A DNA stretch of 64,000 bases from Methylotenera sp. Its GTDB lineage: Bacteria > Pseudomonadota > Gammaproteobacteria > Burkholderiales > Methylophilaceae. Positions within the stretch are counted from its first letter, which is position 1, and each line of letters opens with the position of its first letter. Positions 53,788 to 63,269 of the stretch are shown piece by piece. The stretch is from positions 1 through 64,000 of the forward strand of contig NZ_JAURYU010000017.1 in NCBI RefSeq assembly GCF_030653755.1, in the 5' to 3' direction. The translations under genes were made by a program, and so were the position numbers. A model generated the notes under the pieces. It saw only the letters and a list, made by a program, of their open reading frames with translations, had not been told where the DNA came from and searched no databases.

Positions 53788-54495
53788 ATGCTGCTGTTAC
53801 GTTCTACGCTATTTTTACTTGGGCAGATTATTACTGCGCCAATTTTCACATTCATTGCATTGCTCTCTATGCCGCTTCACCCTGTAACACGCAACGTGCT
53901 TATTTCAGGCTGGGCACGCAGCATGATTTGGTGGCTACGTATTACTTGCAATATCCGTCATGAAATCAAAGGGCTAGAGCACTTACCTAGCACCCCTAGC
54001 ATCATTTTGGCAAAGCATCAGTCAGCATGGGAAACATTAGCGTTTCAGGCTATTTTCCCTACGCAAGTGTATGTGCTTAAACGTGAGTTATTATGGATTC
54101 CAATATTTGGCTGGGGCTTAGCCATGTCATCCCCGATTGCAATTGATCGTAGCGCAGGACGCGAAGCGCTCAAAAAGCTTGTAGCAAAAGGTAAAGCTAG
54201 GTTAGAAAAAGGCTTATGGGTTGTCATTTTCCCTGAAGGCACACGTAAAGCGCCAGGTGAACGTGGTAAATACCACATTGGCGGTGCGTGGCTTGCAAGC
54301 CATACACAAACGCAAGTAGTACCTGTGGCACACAATGCAGGCGAGTTTTGGGCTAAAAATTCTTTTATTAAAAAGCCTGGTGTTATTCAGATACACATTG
54401 GTCAGCCGATTCAAACTACTGATGTAAAAACTGACGTATTAAATAGCCAAGTTGAGCATTGGATAGAATCTGAAATGGCAACACTTAAAGCATGA
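53788..54495 (+). CDS. plsC: 1-acyl-sn-glycerol-3-phosphate acyltransferase
   Basis: Makes phosphatidic acid from lysophosphatidic acid. An N-terminal hydrophobic helix is followed by acyltransferase motifs: the NH(x4)D equivalent KHQSAWET, then IFGWGLAMSSPIAIDR and FPEGTRKAPGE. The first motif has Lys-His instead of Asn-His and Glu for Asp, which is seen in many betaproteobacterial PlsC proteins. 235 residues. It overlaps the next gene by 4 bp. Confidence 0.92.
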   Translation: MLLLRSTLFLLGQIITAPIFTFIALLSMPLHPVTRNVLISGWARSMIWWLRITCNIRHEIKGLEHLPSTPSIILAKHQSAWETLAFQAIFPTQVYVLKRELLWIPIFGWGLAMSSPIAIDRSAGREALKKLVAKGKARLEKGLWVVIFPEGTRKAPGERGKYHIGGAWLASHTQTQVVPVAHNAGEFWAKNSFIKKPGVIQIHIGQPIQTTDVKTDVLNSQVEHWIESEMATLKA

Positions 54496-55199
54496 GCCAC
54501 ACCATTCAACTTCCATCGGGCGAACAGATACATTACACATTAGAACGTAGGCAGCGCCGTACCGTAGGTTTAAAAATTACACAAGATGGTTTAGTCATAC
54601 ACGCCCCTAAGCGCATTGCACAATCATACCTAGAAAGCCTGATTGCACTCAAAGCGGACTGGATTCTTAAAAAGTTAGAAACACGTAGTGCCAACCAACA
54701 TCCACCGATGCAATGGCTAGATGGTAATCAGTTGCTACTGCTGGGCAACTCCATCACCCTTGTAGCAAAACCTGATGTTCGCTCAAGAGCGGTTGAATAC
54801 ACCCCTGGCTTTTTACAATTAGCCATGCCTAATCACGATGAACCAAGCGCGGTTGAGCGAAAAGTGCTGCAATGGTACAAAAAACAGGCACTCACTGACT
54901 TTTCCAGACGTTTATCACTGTTTGCCACTAAGTTAGGGGTACCTACCCCTGAACTATATCTCTCCAATGCTCGCTCGCGCTGGGGCAGTTGTAACTCAAG
55001 AAAAGAAATTCGGCTAAATTGGCGCTTATTGCAAGCGCCACCCCACATTATCAATTACGTGGTCTGCCATGAGTTGGCTCACTTAAAAGAGATGAATCAT
55101 TCTGCAAAGTTTTGGGCGGTAGTTGCCAGTATTTTTCCCGATTACAAAGCCGCAGAAAAAGAACTCAAAGCATGGTCGCCAAAACTACACGTCATATAA
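54492..55199 (+). CDS. YgjP-like (DUF45) zinc metalloprotease
   Basis: 235 residues of the YgjP/SprT-like metallopeptidase family. The zinc motif is CHELAHLKEMNHSAKFW (HExxH with downstream His), preceded by NARSRWGSCNSRKEIRLNWRLLQAPPHIINYVV, a strong family block. Its physiological substrate is unknown. It overlaps plsC by four bases (ATGA). Confidence 0.93.
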   Translation: MSHTIQLPSGEQIHYTLERRQRRTVGLKITQDGLVIHAPKRIAQSYLESLIALKADWILKKLETRSANQHPPMQWLDGNQLLLLGNSITLVAKPDVRSRAVEYTPGFLQLAMPNHDEPSAVERKVLQWYKKQALTDFSRRLSLFATKLGVPTPELYLSNARSRWGSCNSRKEIRLNWRLLQAPPHIINYVVCHELAHLKEMNHSAKFWAVVASIFPDYKAAEKELKAWSPKLHVI

Positions 55200-55227
55200 G
55201 TCGATATAGCAGACGATTCAATAAAGT

Positions 55228-55815
55228 TTACAGCAATTGCTTTACATCACTCGCAATCGCCTCTGGCTTAGTGCCATAATCCACATATAGGCGAATCTTG
55301 CCAGTTTTATCAAATAAATAAACACCCGCACTGTGATCAATAGTGTAGCCGCTACGTCCTTTATTTTCGACTTTTGCTGCAAAGATTTTAAAGTCTTTTA
55401 ATACCGATGCAGTTTGTTCCTTTGACCCATACAAGCCAAGAAATCTTGCATCAAAAGCTGGCACATACTCTGCTAACAACGCTTGCGTGTCGCGCTCTGG
55501 ATCTAAGGTCACAAATAACACCTGTAGTTCATTAGCATGCCCATCAAGCAGCTTCATTGCCTGTTTAAAATCAGTCAGCGTTGTTGGGCAAACATCAGGG
55601 CAATGGGTATAGCCAAAAAACAAGGCAACCACTTTACCCTTAAAATCATTGAGCGACCTCGGCTTACCCGTATGGTCAGTCAAGTTAAGCGTATTACCAA
55701 AATCTACGCCTGTAATATCTGTCGCATTAAATTTTTGTTCATTATTTGCCGCGTTACATCCTGCTAAAACAACCATGAAAAGCGCAAGCAATATTAATCT
55801 CATGAATTTATTCAC
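55228..55815 (-). CDS. SCO1/SenC family copper chaperone-like lipoprotein
   Basis: 195 residues with a lipoprotein signal (LLALFMVVLAGCNAAN, Cys19) and a thioredoxin-like SCO domain. The copper ligands are visible: CxxxC in THCPDVCPTTL and the His in YTIDHSAGVYLFD. SCO proteins deliver copper to the CuA site of cytochrome oxidase or act as thiol reductases. No oxidase gene is adjacent. Confidence 0.93.
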   Translation of the reverse strand: MNKFMRLILLALFMVVLAGCNAANNEQKFNATDITGVDFGNTLNLTDHTGKPRSLNDFKGKVVALFFGYTHCPDVCPTTLTDFKQAMKLLDGHANELQVLFVTLDPERDTQALLAEYVPAFDARFLGLYGSKEQTASVLKDFKIFAAKVENKGRSGYTIDHSAGVYLFDKTGKIRLYVDYGTKPEAIASDVKQLL

Positions 55816-55985
55816 TGAATCACACCTTTTGTAGCAACATTAATAGATAAAGATTCTACCATGCACAATAAATTCAACACCTTGCATGATAAATTTATCT
55901 GTAAATGCTATAAATTACTGCAAACCAAGTCCGCACTCGTTTACAATATTACTTTTGCAAATTTCAAGCATTTTAAGGACTCAGC

Positions 55986-56930
55986 ATGGCTAACCCTGCA
56001 GCAACTTCTGGCGGTATGGCAGACCGCGATGGCGTAATCTGGTATGACGGTAAAATGGTGAACTGGCGTGATGCCACCACTCACGTTTTAACACACACTT
56101 TGCACTACGGCATGGGCGTATTTGAAGGTGTTCGCGCTTACAAAACAGACAAAGGTACTGCAATTTTCCGTTTGAAAGAGCATACAGATAGACTATTCCG
56201 CTCTGCACATATTCTTGGCATGAAAATGCCTTACAGCAAAGAAGAAATGATAGAAGCGCAAAAAGCAGCAGTGCGCGAAAACAACCTAGAGTCAGCTTAC
56301 ATGCGCCCAATGGCATTTTATGGCGCAGAAGCAATGGGCATCTCAGCAAAAACACTGTCTACACATGTCATCGTAGCCGCGTGGAAGTGGGGCGCATACA
56401 TGGGTCAAGACGCACTAGATAACGGTATTCGCGTTAAGACGTCCTCATTTTCACGCCACCATGTAAACATCACCATGTGTAAAGCCAAAGCTAATGGCAA
56501 CTACATGAATAGCATTTTGGCGCACCAAGAAGCAGCGCAAGACGGTTATCAAGAAGCGTTATTGCTAGATGTAGATGGTTTTGTTGCAGAAGGTTCAGGC
56601 GAGAACATATTTATTGTTCGTAACGGTAAGCTATACACACCAGACCTGACTAGCGCACTAGAAGGCATCACGCGCGACACCATTGTGCAACTAGCCACTG
56701 AGTTAGGCATTCAAGTGATTGAAAAACGCATCACACGCGACGAAGTTTATGGCGCTGATGAAGCTTTCTTTACAGGTACAGCGGCTGAAGTTACACCAAT
56801 CCGTGAGCTAGATAACCGCGCTATCGGTGCAGGCACTGCTGGCCCGATTACTAAACAACTACAAAAACTATACTTTGACGTTGTGACAGGTAAATCTGCA
56901 AAACACGCAGACTGGTTAACATTAGTATAA
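55986..56930 (+). CDS. ilvE: Branched-chain amino acid aminotransferase
   Basis: PLP-dependent class IV aminotransferase for Leu, Ile and Val, 314 residues. Motifs: VLTHTLHYGMGVFEGVRAY, the PLP-lysine region CKAKANGNYMNSILAHQEA, the EGSGENIFIV phosphate-binding segment, and ALEGITRDTIVQLATELG. It is followed by a small hairpin and the CHCC zinc-finger gene, a pairing common in betaproteobacteria. Confidence 0.96.
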   Translation: MANPAATSGGMADRDGVIWYDGKMVNWRDATTHVLTHTLHYGMGVFEGVRAYKTDKGTAIFRLKEHTDRLFRSAHILGMKMPYSKEEMIEAQKAAVRENNLESAYMRPMAFYGAEAMGISAKTLSTHVIVAAWKWGAYMGQDALDNGIRVKTSSFSRHHVNITMCKAKANGNYMNSILAHQEAAQDGYQEALLLDVDGFVAEGSGENIFIVRNGKLYTPDLTSALEGITRDTIVQLATELGIQVIEKRITRDEVYGADEAFFTGTAAEVTPIRELDNRAIGAGTAGPITKQLQKLYFDVVTGKSAKHADWLTLV

Positions 56931-56940
56931 ACACTAGCAC

Positions 56941-56968
56941 CGCCATTCTCGCAAAAGTGAGAATGGCG
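56941..56968 (+). repeat. Intergenic hairpin between ilvE and the zinc-finger gene
   Basis: Perfect 10-bp arms CGCCATTCTC (56941-56950) and GAGAATGGCG (56959-56968) with an 8-nt loop but no T-tract. It is better read as an RNA processing or stability hairpin than a terminator, since the next start is only 17 bp away. Confidence 0.6.
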
Positions 56969-56984
56969 AAATAAGGATATTTTA

Positions 56985-57176
56985 ATGTCTGATGTAAAAG
57001 AAATCGAAGTTTCAGCCAAAGACTTACCACTGCATTGTCCAACGCCAGAAGTAGCGCTGTGGTCATCTCACCCGCGTGTGTTTCTAGACGTAGCAAAGAC
57101 AGGTCATGTTGCCTGCCCTTACTGTGGCACAAAATACAAATTAAAAGCTGGCGAAGTCGTTGGTCACCATCACTAA
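56985..57176 (+). CDS. Zinc-finger (CHCC) domain protein
   Basis: 63 residues matching the zf-CHCC family related to mitochondrial NDUFS6. Ligands are visible in LHCPTPEVALWSSHPRVFLDV and GHVACPYCGTKYKL, with a His-rich tail GHHH. It is small but well conserved and has an AAGGA site upstream. A structural or Fe-S/respiratory assembly role is suspected for the family; nothing in the sequence decides it. Confidence 0.88.
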   Translation: MSDVKEIEVSAKDLPLHCPTPEVALWSSHPRVFLDVAKTGHVACPYCGTKYKLKAGEVVGHHH

Positions 57177-57253
57177 TTTAAAGTAGTGGTTGATTGATAC
57201 TCAACAGTTTTAATTTCACTGCCATCCAAATCTTAGTAATGCATGCTCTTTTA

Positions 57254-57283
57254 CTTTGAACTCACTACATACTAAGTTCAAAG
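57254..57283. terminator. Shared hairpin between the zinc-finger gene and murI
   Basis: Arms CTTTGAACT (57254-57262) and AGTTCAAAG (57275-57283), extended outward by imperfect pairing of CTTTT with AAAAG. It lies between converging genes and can serve both. Confidence 0.6.
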
Positions 57284-57316
57284 CAAAAGACCATGAGACT
57301 TACTCGCGGTATCAAG

Positions 57317-58144
57317 TTATAAAAAACTAACTTCCGCCTTCTGTTTCCATAGAGCCTCTATCACCTGCTGAGCCTCCAAAGCTGGATTATTCGTCCAAAA
57401 CTTCACATCTGCCAGCGCTGAGCTACTAGAAAGCAAGTCTAGTACTGTTAACCGCTTCTGCAATTGTTTAGCCACAGCAGCACCTGTATCAATTAAAGTG
57501 ATATGCTCACCCACGACACGCTCTATCAATGGTCGAAGAAATGGATAATGTGTACAGCCAAGCACAATAGTATCGGCCCCCTCGTCTAACAATGGCTGAC
57601 AATATTTTTTAACCAATCGCAAAGTATTCTCGGCTTGTAACTCACCCCGCTCCACACACTCCACCAAGCCGACACATGCTTGTGTCACTACTTTTACATT
57701 GCGTCCATAACTTTCTAGCAACCCTGCAAACTGGGCACTTTTTAGGGTACCTGTGGTTGCAAGCACACCAATAATGCCATTTCGTGAGGCCTCTGCAGCA
57801 GGCTTGACTGCTGGCTCCATGCCAATAATAGGTAAAGTATATTTTTCGCGCATCATATCAATGGCAGCTGCAGTCGCTGTATTACAGGCGACCACAATTG
57901 CTTTGGCATTTTTTGAGATTAAAAAATCTGTAATATTTATACAACGTGATTGAATTTCTTGTGGACTTTTGTTGCCATAAGGAGCGTGTAAGCTGTCAGC
58001 CACATATAGCAATTGTTCATTAGGCAACAGCGCATGAATATGCTGCAATACTGAGATGCCACCTACGCCTGAATCAAATACGGCTATCGGCCTAAGCTTC
58101 ATATCATGCGTGTTAGATTGATCGGTCATCGTTAAGGCGGTCAT
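57317..58144 (-). CDS. murI: Glutamate racemase MurI
   Basis: Supplies D-glutamate for peptidoglycan. The catalytic cysteine regions are IVVACNTATAAAIDMMR and VLGCTHYPFLRPLIE; the N-terminal substrate loop is PIAVFDSGVGGISVLQHI. From 58144 it has 275 residues; internal ATGs at 58129 and 58102 are also possible, and the last would give the most standard N-terminus. Monocistronic. Confidence 0.95.
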   Translation of the reverse strand: MTALTMTDQSNTHDMKLRPIAVFDSGVGGISVLQHIHALLPNEQLLYVADSLHAPYGNKSPQEIQSRCINITDFLISKNAKAIVVACNTATAAAIDMMREKYTLPIIGMEPAVKPAAEASRNGIIGVLATTGTLKSAQFAGLLESYGRNVKVVTQACVGLVECVERGELQAENTLRLVKKYCQPLLDEGADTIVLGCTHYPFLRPLIERVVGEHITLIDTGAAVAKQLQKRLTVLDLLSSSSALADVKFWTNNPALEAQQVIEALWKQKAEVSFL

Positions 58145-58254
58145 CAGTTACAATGCATATATTATAAACCGTTGGGATTATTAAATCTCCAATGTCACTT
58201 TGCAAAAAACATAGCATCAAATATACAAAAACTTACACGTAAAAGGATTCAATC

Positions 58255-58803
58255 ATGGGTAATCGATTAAGTAAAATTTACACTCGCACAGGCGATGATG
58301 GCACGACTGGGCTAGGTGATGGCAGTCGCATCAGCAAAGATAGCATTCGTGTCGATGCGATGGGCGATGTGGATGAGTTGAACTCAGTGATTGGTTTAAT
58401 TTTATCGGAGCCTATTTCTCAGCACCTGCAAGAGGCCCTCACAAAGATTCAACACGATTTATTTAATCTAGGTGGAGAAATCTGCATTCCAGGTTATGTA
58501 TTGTTAAAACAAGCTTGTGTTGATGACTTGGAGCAGACCATTGACAATCTCAACAGCGAATTAAGCCCATTAAAAGAATTTATATTACCAGGCGGCAGTA
58601 AAGGTGCTTCTTTCTGCCATTTAGCGCGTACAGTATGCCGCCGTGCAGAACGAAAATTAATTGAATTACACCGCAATGAAAAAGTCACTGAGATTTCATT
58701 GCAATATTTAAATCGCTTATCTGATTTATTATTTGTGATGTGCCGCATTATTAACAAAGAAGCTGGTGTTAGTGACGTATTATGGAAAAATGAGCACGCT
58801 TGA
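58255..58803 (+). CDS. Cob(I)alamin adenosyltransferase, PduO type
   Basis: 182 residues. Converts cob(I)alamin to adenosylcobalamin. Both signature regions are present: KIYTRTGDDGTTGLGDGSRISKDSIRVDAMGDVDELNS (ATP-binding N-terminus) and FILPGGSKGASFCHLARTVCRRAERKLIEL (with the conserved Arg and Glu). No cobalamin biosynthesis or B12-dependent enzyme is in the window. The start has AAAAGGA upstream. Confidence 0.94.
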   Translation: MGNRLSKIYTRTGDDGTTGLGDGSRISKDSIRVDAMGDVDELNSVIGLILSEPISQHLQEALTKIQHDLFNLGGEICIPGYVLLKQACVDDLEQTIDNLNSELSPLKEFILPGGSKGASFCHLARTVCRRAERKLIELHRNEKVTEISLQYLNRLSDLLFVMCRIINKEAGVSDVLWKNEHA

Positions 58804-58935
58804 TATCATATTGATCCTTAAATTACAGCACCAACGCCGAATATCATGGGCTTTCATAACATCCATTCATCAACTATGGCAATTTATCAATCGTCATGAT
58901 TTTAGAATCACTATAGGTTAAGCTATAATTTCACC

Positions 58936-60378
58936 ATGATAAGAAAACTGTTCAACAAAATATTCAAGCCTAAACTAGCAAAAACTGGGCATGAAACACC
59001 AGCACGAGCCAAGCCAGAGAACGACAAATCACAACAGAACACACGCCCTATCTTAGGCACAAAGAAATCAGGCAAAAAAAGAGCTAGCAATACGGACAGT
59101 GCAGTTATTATTCCATTCAAAAAGCACCAAATAGACCGAAGCCTGTTAAGCAATGCCGCTATAAAAACCATTGAAGGCCTGCAAAAAGCAGGGTTTGAAG
59201 CCTATGTTGTTGGCGGCGCGGTAAGAGACTTACTACTTAAACGCGTGCCTAAAGATTTTGATGTAGCAACCGATGCCACCCCAGAAGAAGTAAACCGTGT
59301 GTTTAGACGTTCGCGCATCATCGGCAGACGCTTTAGACTAGTACATGTATTGCTTGGCGACGAAACTATCGAAGTTTCTACATTCCGTGGCCATCACGAG
59401 GCCAAAGGTGACGCACATACCAATGAAAGCGGCCGTATCATTCGCGATAACGTATTTGGTAGCCTAGAAGAAGACGCCACTCGCCGCGACTTTACCGCCA
59501 ACGCACTTTATTACGACCCAACCAGCGAAGAAGTACTAGACTTTCACCAAGGATTTGCAGATATTCAAGCTGGTATTTTGCGCATGATAGGCAAGCCAGA
59601 GACTCGCTATGCAGAAGACCCTGTGCGTATGTTGCGTGTTGTACGCTTATCAGCCAAGCTTGGTTTGCAAATTGACCCAGCCACGATGGCGCCAATCGCA
59701 AAAATGGCAGACTTATTAGAAGATGTGCCGCCTAGCCGTCTGTTTGATGAAATGCTCAAACTGTTTTTATCTGGTCACGCCATTGAAAGCGTGACTGCAC
59801 TGCGTAAACAGCACTTACACCACGGCTTACTGCCGATGCTAGATGTTGTGCTAGAGCAACCAATGGGTGAGCGCTTTGTCATGCTTGCGCTACAAAACAC
59901 AGACAATCGCATTCTGTCTGGCAAATCTGCCAACCCTAGCTTCTTATTTGCCACCTTGCTTTGGCATGAAGTATTAACGGCATGGGAAGTATATAAAAAT
60001 GATGGCAACCCTCCAATACCTGCATTACACATGGCAATGAGTGAAGTCATCGCCTCACAAGCAGAAAAACTAGCGATTCATAATCGTTATACCGCAACCA
60101 TGAAAGAAATTTGGGGCATGCAACCGCGCTTTGAGCAACGCTCAGGCAAACGTCCTTTTGGTTTACTCGTACACCCACGCTATCGTGCTGGCTACGACTT
60201 CTTACTATTACGCTGTGAATCAGGCGAGCTGCCAGCAGAATTAGGCACATGGTGGACTACCTTTGCAGAAGCAGATAACGATACACGCCAGACCATGTTG
60301 GAAGTTGACACAGCCCCTAAAAAACGTAAAAAAAGAAACCGCAAAAAACCAAGCGGCAACACGCCATCTGAATCATGA
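58936..60378 (+). CDS. pcnB: Poly(A) polymerase I
   Basis: 480-residue class II nucleotidyltransferase that adds poly(A) tails and promotes RNA decay. The head domain carries YVVGGAVRDLLLKRVPKDFDVATDATPEEV with the catalytic DxD, and then RRFRLVHVLLGDETIEVSTFRG, ATRRDFTANALYYDP and RYAEDPVRMLRVVRLSAKLG. A basic N-terminal extension (about 70 residues) and a Lys/Arg-rich tail, both likely RNA-binding, distinguish it from CCA-adding enzymes. Overlaps folK by 4 bp. Confidence 0.95.
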   Translation: MIRKLFNKIFKPKLAKTGHETPARAKPENDKSQQNTRPILGTKKSGKKRASNTDSAVIIPFKKHQIDRSLLSNAAIKTIEGLQKAGFEAYVVGGAVRDLLLKRVPKDFDVATDATPEEVNRVFRRSRIIGRRFRLVHVLLGDETIEVSTFRGHHEAKGDAHTNESGRIIRDNVFGSLEEDATRRDFTANALYYDPTSEEVLDFHQGFADIQAGILRMIGKPETRYAEDPVRMLRVVRLSAKLGLQIDPATMAPIAKMADLLEDVPPSRLFDEMLKLFLSGHAIESVTALRKQHLHHGLLPMLDVVLEQPMGERFVMLALQNTDNRILSGKSANPSFLFATLLWHEVLTAWEVYKNDGNPPIPALHMAMSEVIASQAEKLAIHNRYTATMKEIWGMQPRFEQRSGKRPFGLLVHPRYRAGYDFLLLRCESGELPAELGTWWTTFAEADNDTRQTMLEVDTAPKKRKKRNRKKPSGNTPSES

Positions 60379-60869
60379 TGAAACAGGCATTTGTTGCACT
60401 TGGTAGCAATTTAGAAAACCCAAAAGCGCAGGTGGAACAGGCGGTTATCGCGTTAAGTCACCTACCAGAGACTCGCCTTGTAAAGCAGTCTTCGCTTTAC
60501 CAAACCGCACCGATTGATTGCATTGAGACAGCACCAGACTTTATTAACGCAGTGGCTGAACTTGAAACTTCACTAGCACCTGAAGCCTTATTAGACGCAA
60601 TACTCAATATAGAAAATCATGCTGGCCGTGAACGCCCTTACCTCAATGCGCCGCGCGTGTTGGATTGTGATTTACTGTTATATGAAGATGTCACATTAAA
60701 TACAACAAAACTGACTTTACCACATCCACGTATGCATCTACGCGGTTTTGTTTTATTGCCACTATTTGAAATCGCACCAGATATTTCCATTCCGAATCAT
60801 GGCAAAATAGCGACATTCATGACATCTGACCTATTGTCAGGTATCAAAAAATTACCATCTCTTAGTTAA
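60375..60869 (+). CDS. folK: 6-hydroxymethyl-7,8-dihydropterin pyrophosphokinase
   Basis: Folate-pathway kinase of 164 residues. Motifs: AFVALGSNLENP, YQTAPIDCIETAPDFINAVAELETSL and GRERPYLNAPRVLDCDLLLYEDV, with the metal-binding DxD in the last; HPRMHLRGFVLLPLFEIAPD follows. pcnB-folK-panB-panC is a conserved proteobacterial order, here with a kinase gene between folK and panB. Confidence 0.95.
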   Translation: MMKQAFVALGSNLENPKAQVEQAVIALSHLPETRLVKQSSLYQTAPIDCIETAPDFINAVAELETSLAPEALLDAILNIENHAGRERPYLNAPRVLDCDLLLYEDVTLNTTKLTLPHPRMHLRGFVLLPLFEIAPDISIPNHGKIATFMTSDLLSGIKKLPSLS

Positions 60870-60872
60870 AAC

Positions 60873-61520
60873 ATGAGCATCTTTAATAAATTTCCGTACA
60901 TCGTTGTTGAAGGCCCTATCGGCAGTGGGAAAACTACGTTAGCAAAAATATTGGCTGATAAATTTCCAGTGGATTATTTATCTGAAAAAGCAGAGGCTAA
61001 CCCTTTTTTGCCGCGCTTTTACCAAGATGCCCAACGCTACGGCTTGCCTACTCAGCTATTCTTTTTGTTTCAGCGCGCCAATCAAATCAAAGACTTAAGC
61101 CAGCGCGATATGTTTGCAAAACCGATCGTGGCAGACTTCTTTTTAGAAAAAGACCCCATATTTGCAAGACTAAACCTAGATGATGAAGAATATGCGCTGT
61201 ATCATCAGATATACCAACACTTGCAACTTAAGGCACCAAAGCCAGACTTGGTCATTTATCTACAAACACCGATAGATTCGTTAATGGAACGGATTGAAGA
61301 GCGTAGCGTAAGCTATGAGCAAGATATCCCTAGAGAATACATAGAGCGGCTCGCTAATGCCTACAGTGAATTCTTTCACAACTACGATGCTTCACCAGTA
61401 CTGGTTGTGAATAATGAGAAATTAAATATTCTTAAAAATGACAGTTCACTTAATTTATTGTTAAATCGCGTCATGCAGATTAAAGGCCAGCGCGAGTTCT
61501 TTAATCCTAATTTTGAGTAA
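60873..61520 (+). CDS. Deoxynucleoside kinase (deoxyadenosine/deoxyguanosine kinase-like)
   Basis: 215 residues of the dNK family. The P-loop is YIVVEGPIGSGKTTLAKILAD (residues 9-29), followed by PFLPRFYQDAQRYGLPTQLFFLFQRANQI, the catalytic-acid region around IVADFFLEKDPIFARLNL, and the LID EERSVSYEQDIPREYIERL. The exact base preference cannot be read. It lies 3 bp after folK and 18 bp before panB, so it belongs to the same transcript. Confidence 0.9.
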   Translation: MSIFNKFPYIVVEGPIGSGKTTLAKILADKFPVDYLSEKAEANPFLPRFYQDAQRYGLPTQLFFLFQRANQIKDLSQRDMFAKPIVADFFLEKDPIFARLNLDDEEYALYHQIYQHLQLKAPKPDLVIYLQTPIDSLMERIEERSVSYEQDIPREYIERLANAYSEFFHNYDASPVLVVNNEKLNILKNDSSLNLLLNRVMQIKGQREFFNPNFE

Positions 61521-61538
61521 TTTTCAGGCTTCCCACAC

Positions 61539-62351
61539 ATGACTTTAATTAAGCTAAATGAAATAGCAGACCGTGGCGAGAAAATCGCCATGCTCACCTG
61601 CTACGACGCAACATTTGCGAAGTTAATGGAACATGCCAGTGTTGATATTTTATTGGTAGGTGATTCTCTTGGCATGGTATTGCAGGGGGCTGAAAATACG
61701 CTAAATGTCAGCATGCATCACATGACGTACCACACAAAAAGTGTTGCAGCGGGTGCGCCTAGTTCTCTGATTATTGCTGACATGCCTGTAGGTAGCTATG
61801 AGCACGATAACGAAGCAGCATACAAAAATGCCTTATGGTTAATTCGCTCAGGCGCTCAAATGGTTAAGTTTGAAGGCGGCGGAGATCGCGTACATACTGC
61901 GCGTTATCTGATTGAGCGAGGCATTCCAGTTTGTGCCCATCTTGGCTTTACGCCGCAATCGGTCAATCAACTAGGCGGTTACAAAATTCAGGGGAAAACA
62001 GAAGAAAGTGCCCACCAAATCACACAAGATGCGATTGCAATGAGTGACGCAGGGGTTAGTTTAATCGTACTAGAGATGGTGCCTGCAACATTGGCTAAAC
62101 ATATCACCGCATCGATCAAAGCCCTCACCATCGGCATTGGTGCTGGCGTAGATTGCGATGGTCAAGTACTAGTGATTCAAGACTTACTGGGCATTTACAA
62201 TGGTGCAGCAAGCAAACACCCTGGCGAATTTAAAGCGCCACGTTTTGTAAAAAACTTTTTATGTGAAACGAATAGCGTCCAGCAAGCTGTTAGCAACTAT
62301 GTGCAAGCCGTCAAAAACAAGACATTCCCTACGCCTGAGCATAGCTACTAA
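61539..62351 (+). CDS. panB: 3-methyl-2-oxobutanoate hydroxymethyltransferase
   Basis: First committed enzyme of pantothenate synthesis, 270 residues. Family blocks: MLTCYDATFAKLMEHASVDILLVGDSLGMVLQG (Mg-binding Asp), SVAAGAPSSLIIADMPVGSYE, and VKFEGGGDRVHTARYLIERGIPVCAHLGFTPQSVNQLGGYKIQGK. Directly followed by panC and panD. Confidence 0.97.
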   Translation: MTLIKLNEIADRGEKIAMLTCYDATFAKLMEHASVDILLVGDSLGMVLQGAENTLNVSMHHMTYHTKSVAAGAPSSLIIADMPVGSYEHDNEAAYKNALWLIRSGAQMVKFEGGGDRVHTARYLIERGIPVCAHLGFTPQSVNQLGGYKIQGKTEESAHQITQDAIAMSDAGVSLIVLEMVPATLAKHITASIKALTIGIGAGVDCDGQVLVIQDLLGIYNGAASKHPGEFKAPRFVKNFLCETNSVQQAVSNYVQAVKNKTFPTPEHSY

Positions 62352-62372
62352 ACCCGATCTTCGCAAAAAAAT

Positions 62373-63224
62373 ATGCAACGCATCCATACAGCCAATGAAC
62401 TTAGAAGCACACTAAATACAAAGTCGAACATTGCATTTATTCCCACCATGGGCAACCTACATGATGGTCACATCGCCCTCGTCAGCCTTGCCAAGCAACA
62501 TGGTGAATGTGTAGTGGCGAGCATCTTTGTTAATCCATTACAATTTGGCCCTAATGAAGATTTAGCCAACTATCCGCGCACACTAGAAGCTGATTGTAAA
62601 AGGCTGGCAGACGCTGGTGCAGACATTGTTTTTATCCCCAGTGTAAAAGAAATGTACCCAGATTTTGATGGTGAACACTTAAACCAGACCATGACCATTA
62701 CCCCACCATCCATTGCAGCAGAGCTATGCGGTGCCTCACGCCCTGGTCATTTTGCAGGCGTAGCTACTGTTGTGATGAAATTATTTAATTTGGTCATGCC
62801 GCAAGTTGCGATATTTGGCAAAAAAGACTTTCAGCAGGTATTTGTCATTAAAGAGCTGGTGAGGCAATTTAATTTACCCATCCAGATTATTGCTGGCGAT
62901 ACAGTGCGAGAACCAAGTGGGCTAGCCATGAGTTCGCGTAATGGCTACTTAACACCCACACAGAAATCAGAAGCAGCACAACTACACCAATGCCTAGCTA
63001 ATATTGTGCATGCAGTAAAACAAGGAAATACCAATTTTACAGTATTAGAAAACTCAGCATCCCAAACACTAGCCCAACAGGGCTGGCTGGTAGACTATGT
63101 ATCAGTACGTGCAACCGATACTTTAAAGCCCGCAACGAACCAAGATAAGGAACTTGTTGTCTTAGGTGCAGCGAAACTAGGTAGCACAAGACTCATTGAT
63201 AATATTGATTTTTGCGCTAAGTGA
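62373..63224 (+). CDS. panC: Pantothenate synthetase
   Basis: Joins pantoate and beta-alanine using ATP, 283 residues. The HIGH-type motif is in FIPTMGNLHDGHIALVSLA, pantoate-binding residues are in FVNPLQFGPNEDLANYPRTLEAD, and FGKKDFQQ and LAMSSRNGYL form the nucleotide site. It lies 21 bp after panB. Confidence 0.97.
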   Translation: MQRIHTANELRSTLNTKSNIAFIPTMGNLHDGHIALVSLAKQHGECVVASIFVNPLQFGPNEDLANYPRTLEADCKRLADAGADIVFIPSVKEMYPDFDGEHLNQTMTITPPSIAAELCGASRPGHFAGVATVVMKLFNLVMPQVAIFGKKDFQQVFVIKELVRQFNLPIQIIAGDTVREPSGLAMSSRNGYLTPTQKSEAAQLHQCLANIVHAVKQGNTNFTVLENSASQTLAQQGWLVDYVSVRATDTLKPATNQDKELVVLGAAKLGSTRLIDNIDFCAK

Positions 63225-63240
63225 TTGAAAAGACTATAAT
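63212..63240 (+). promoter_or_regulatory. Possible internal promoter for panD
   Basis: A perfect -10 TATAAT (63235-63240) stands 17 bp after a weak -35 TTGCGC (63212-63217), 29 bp before the panD start. It overlaps the panC stop, so panD and rsfS could be transcribed independently. Confidence 0.45.
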
Positions 63241-63269
63241 GCAATCCCTTTTGAAAAACGGTTAAGCAC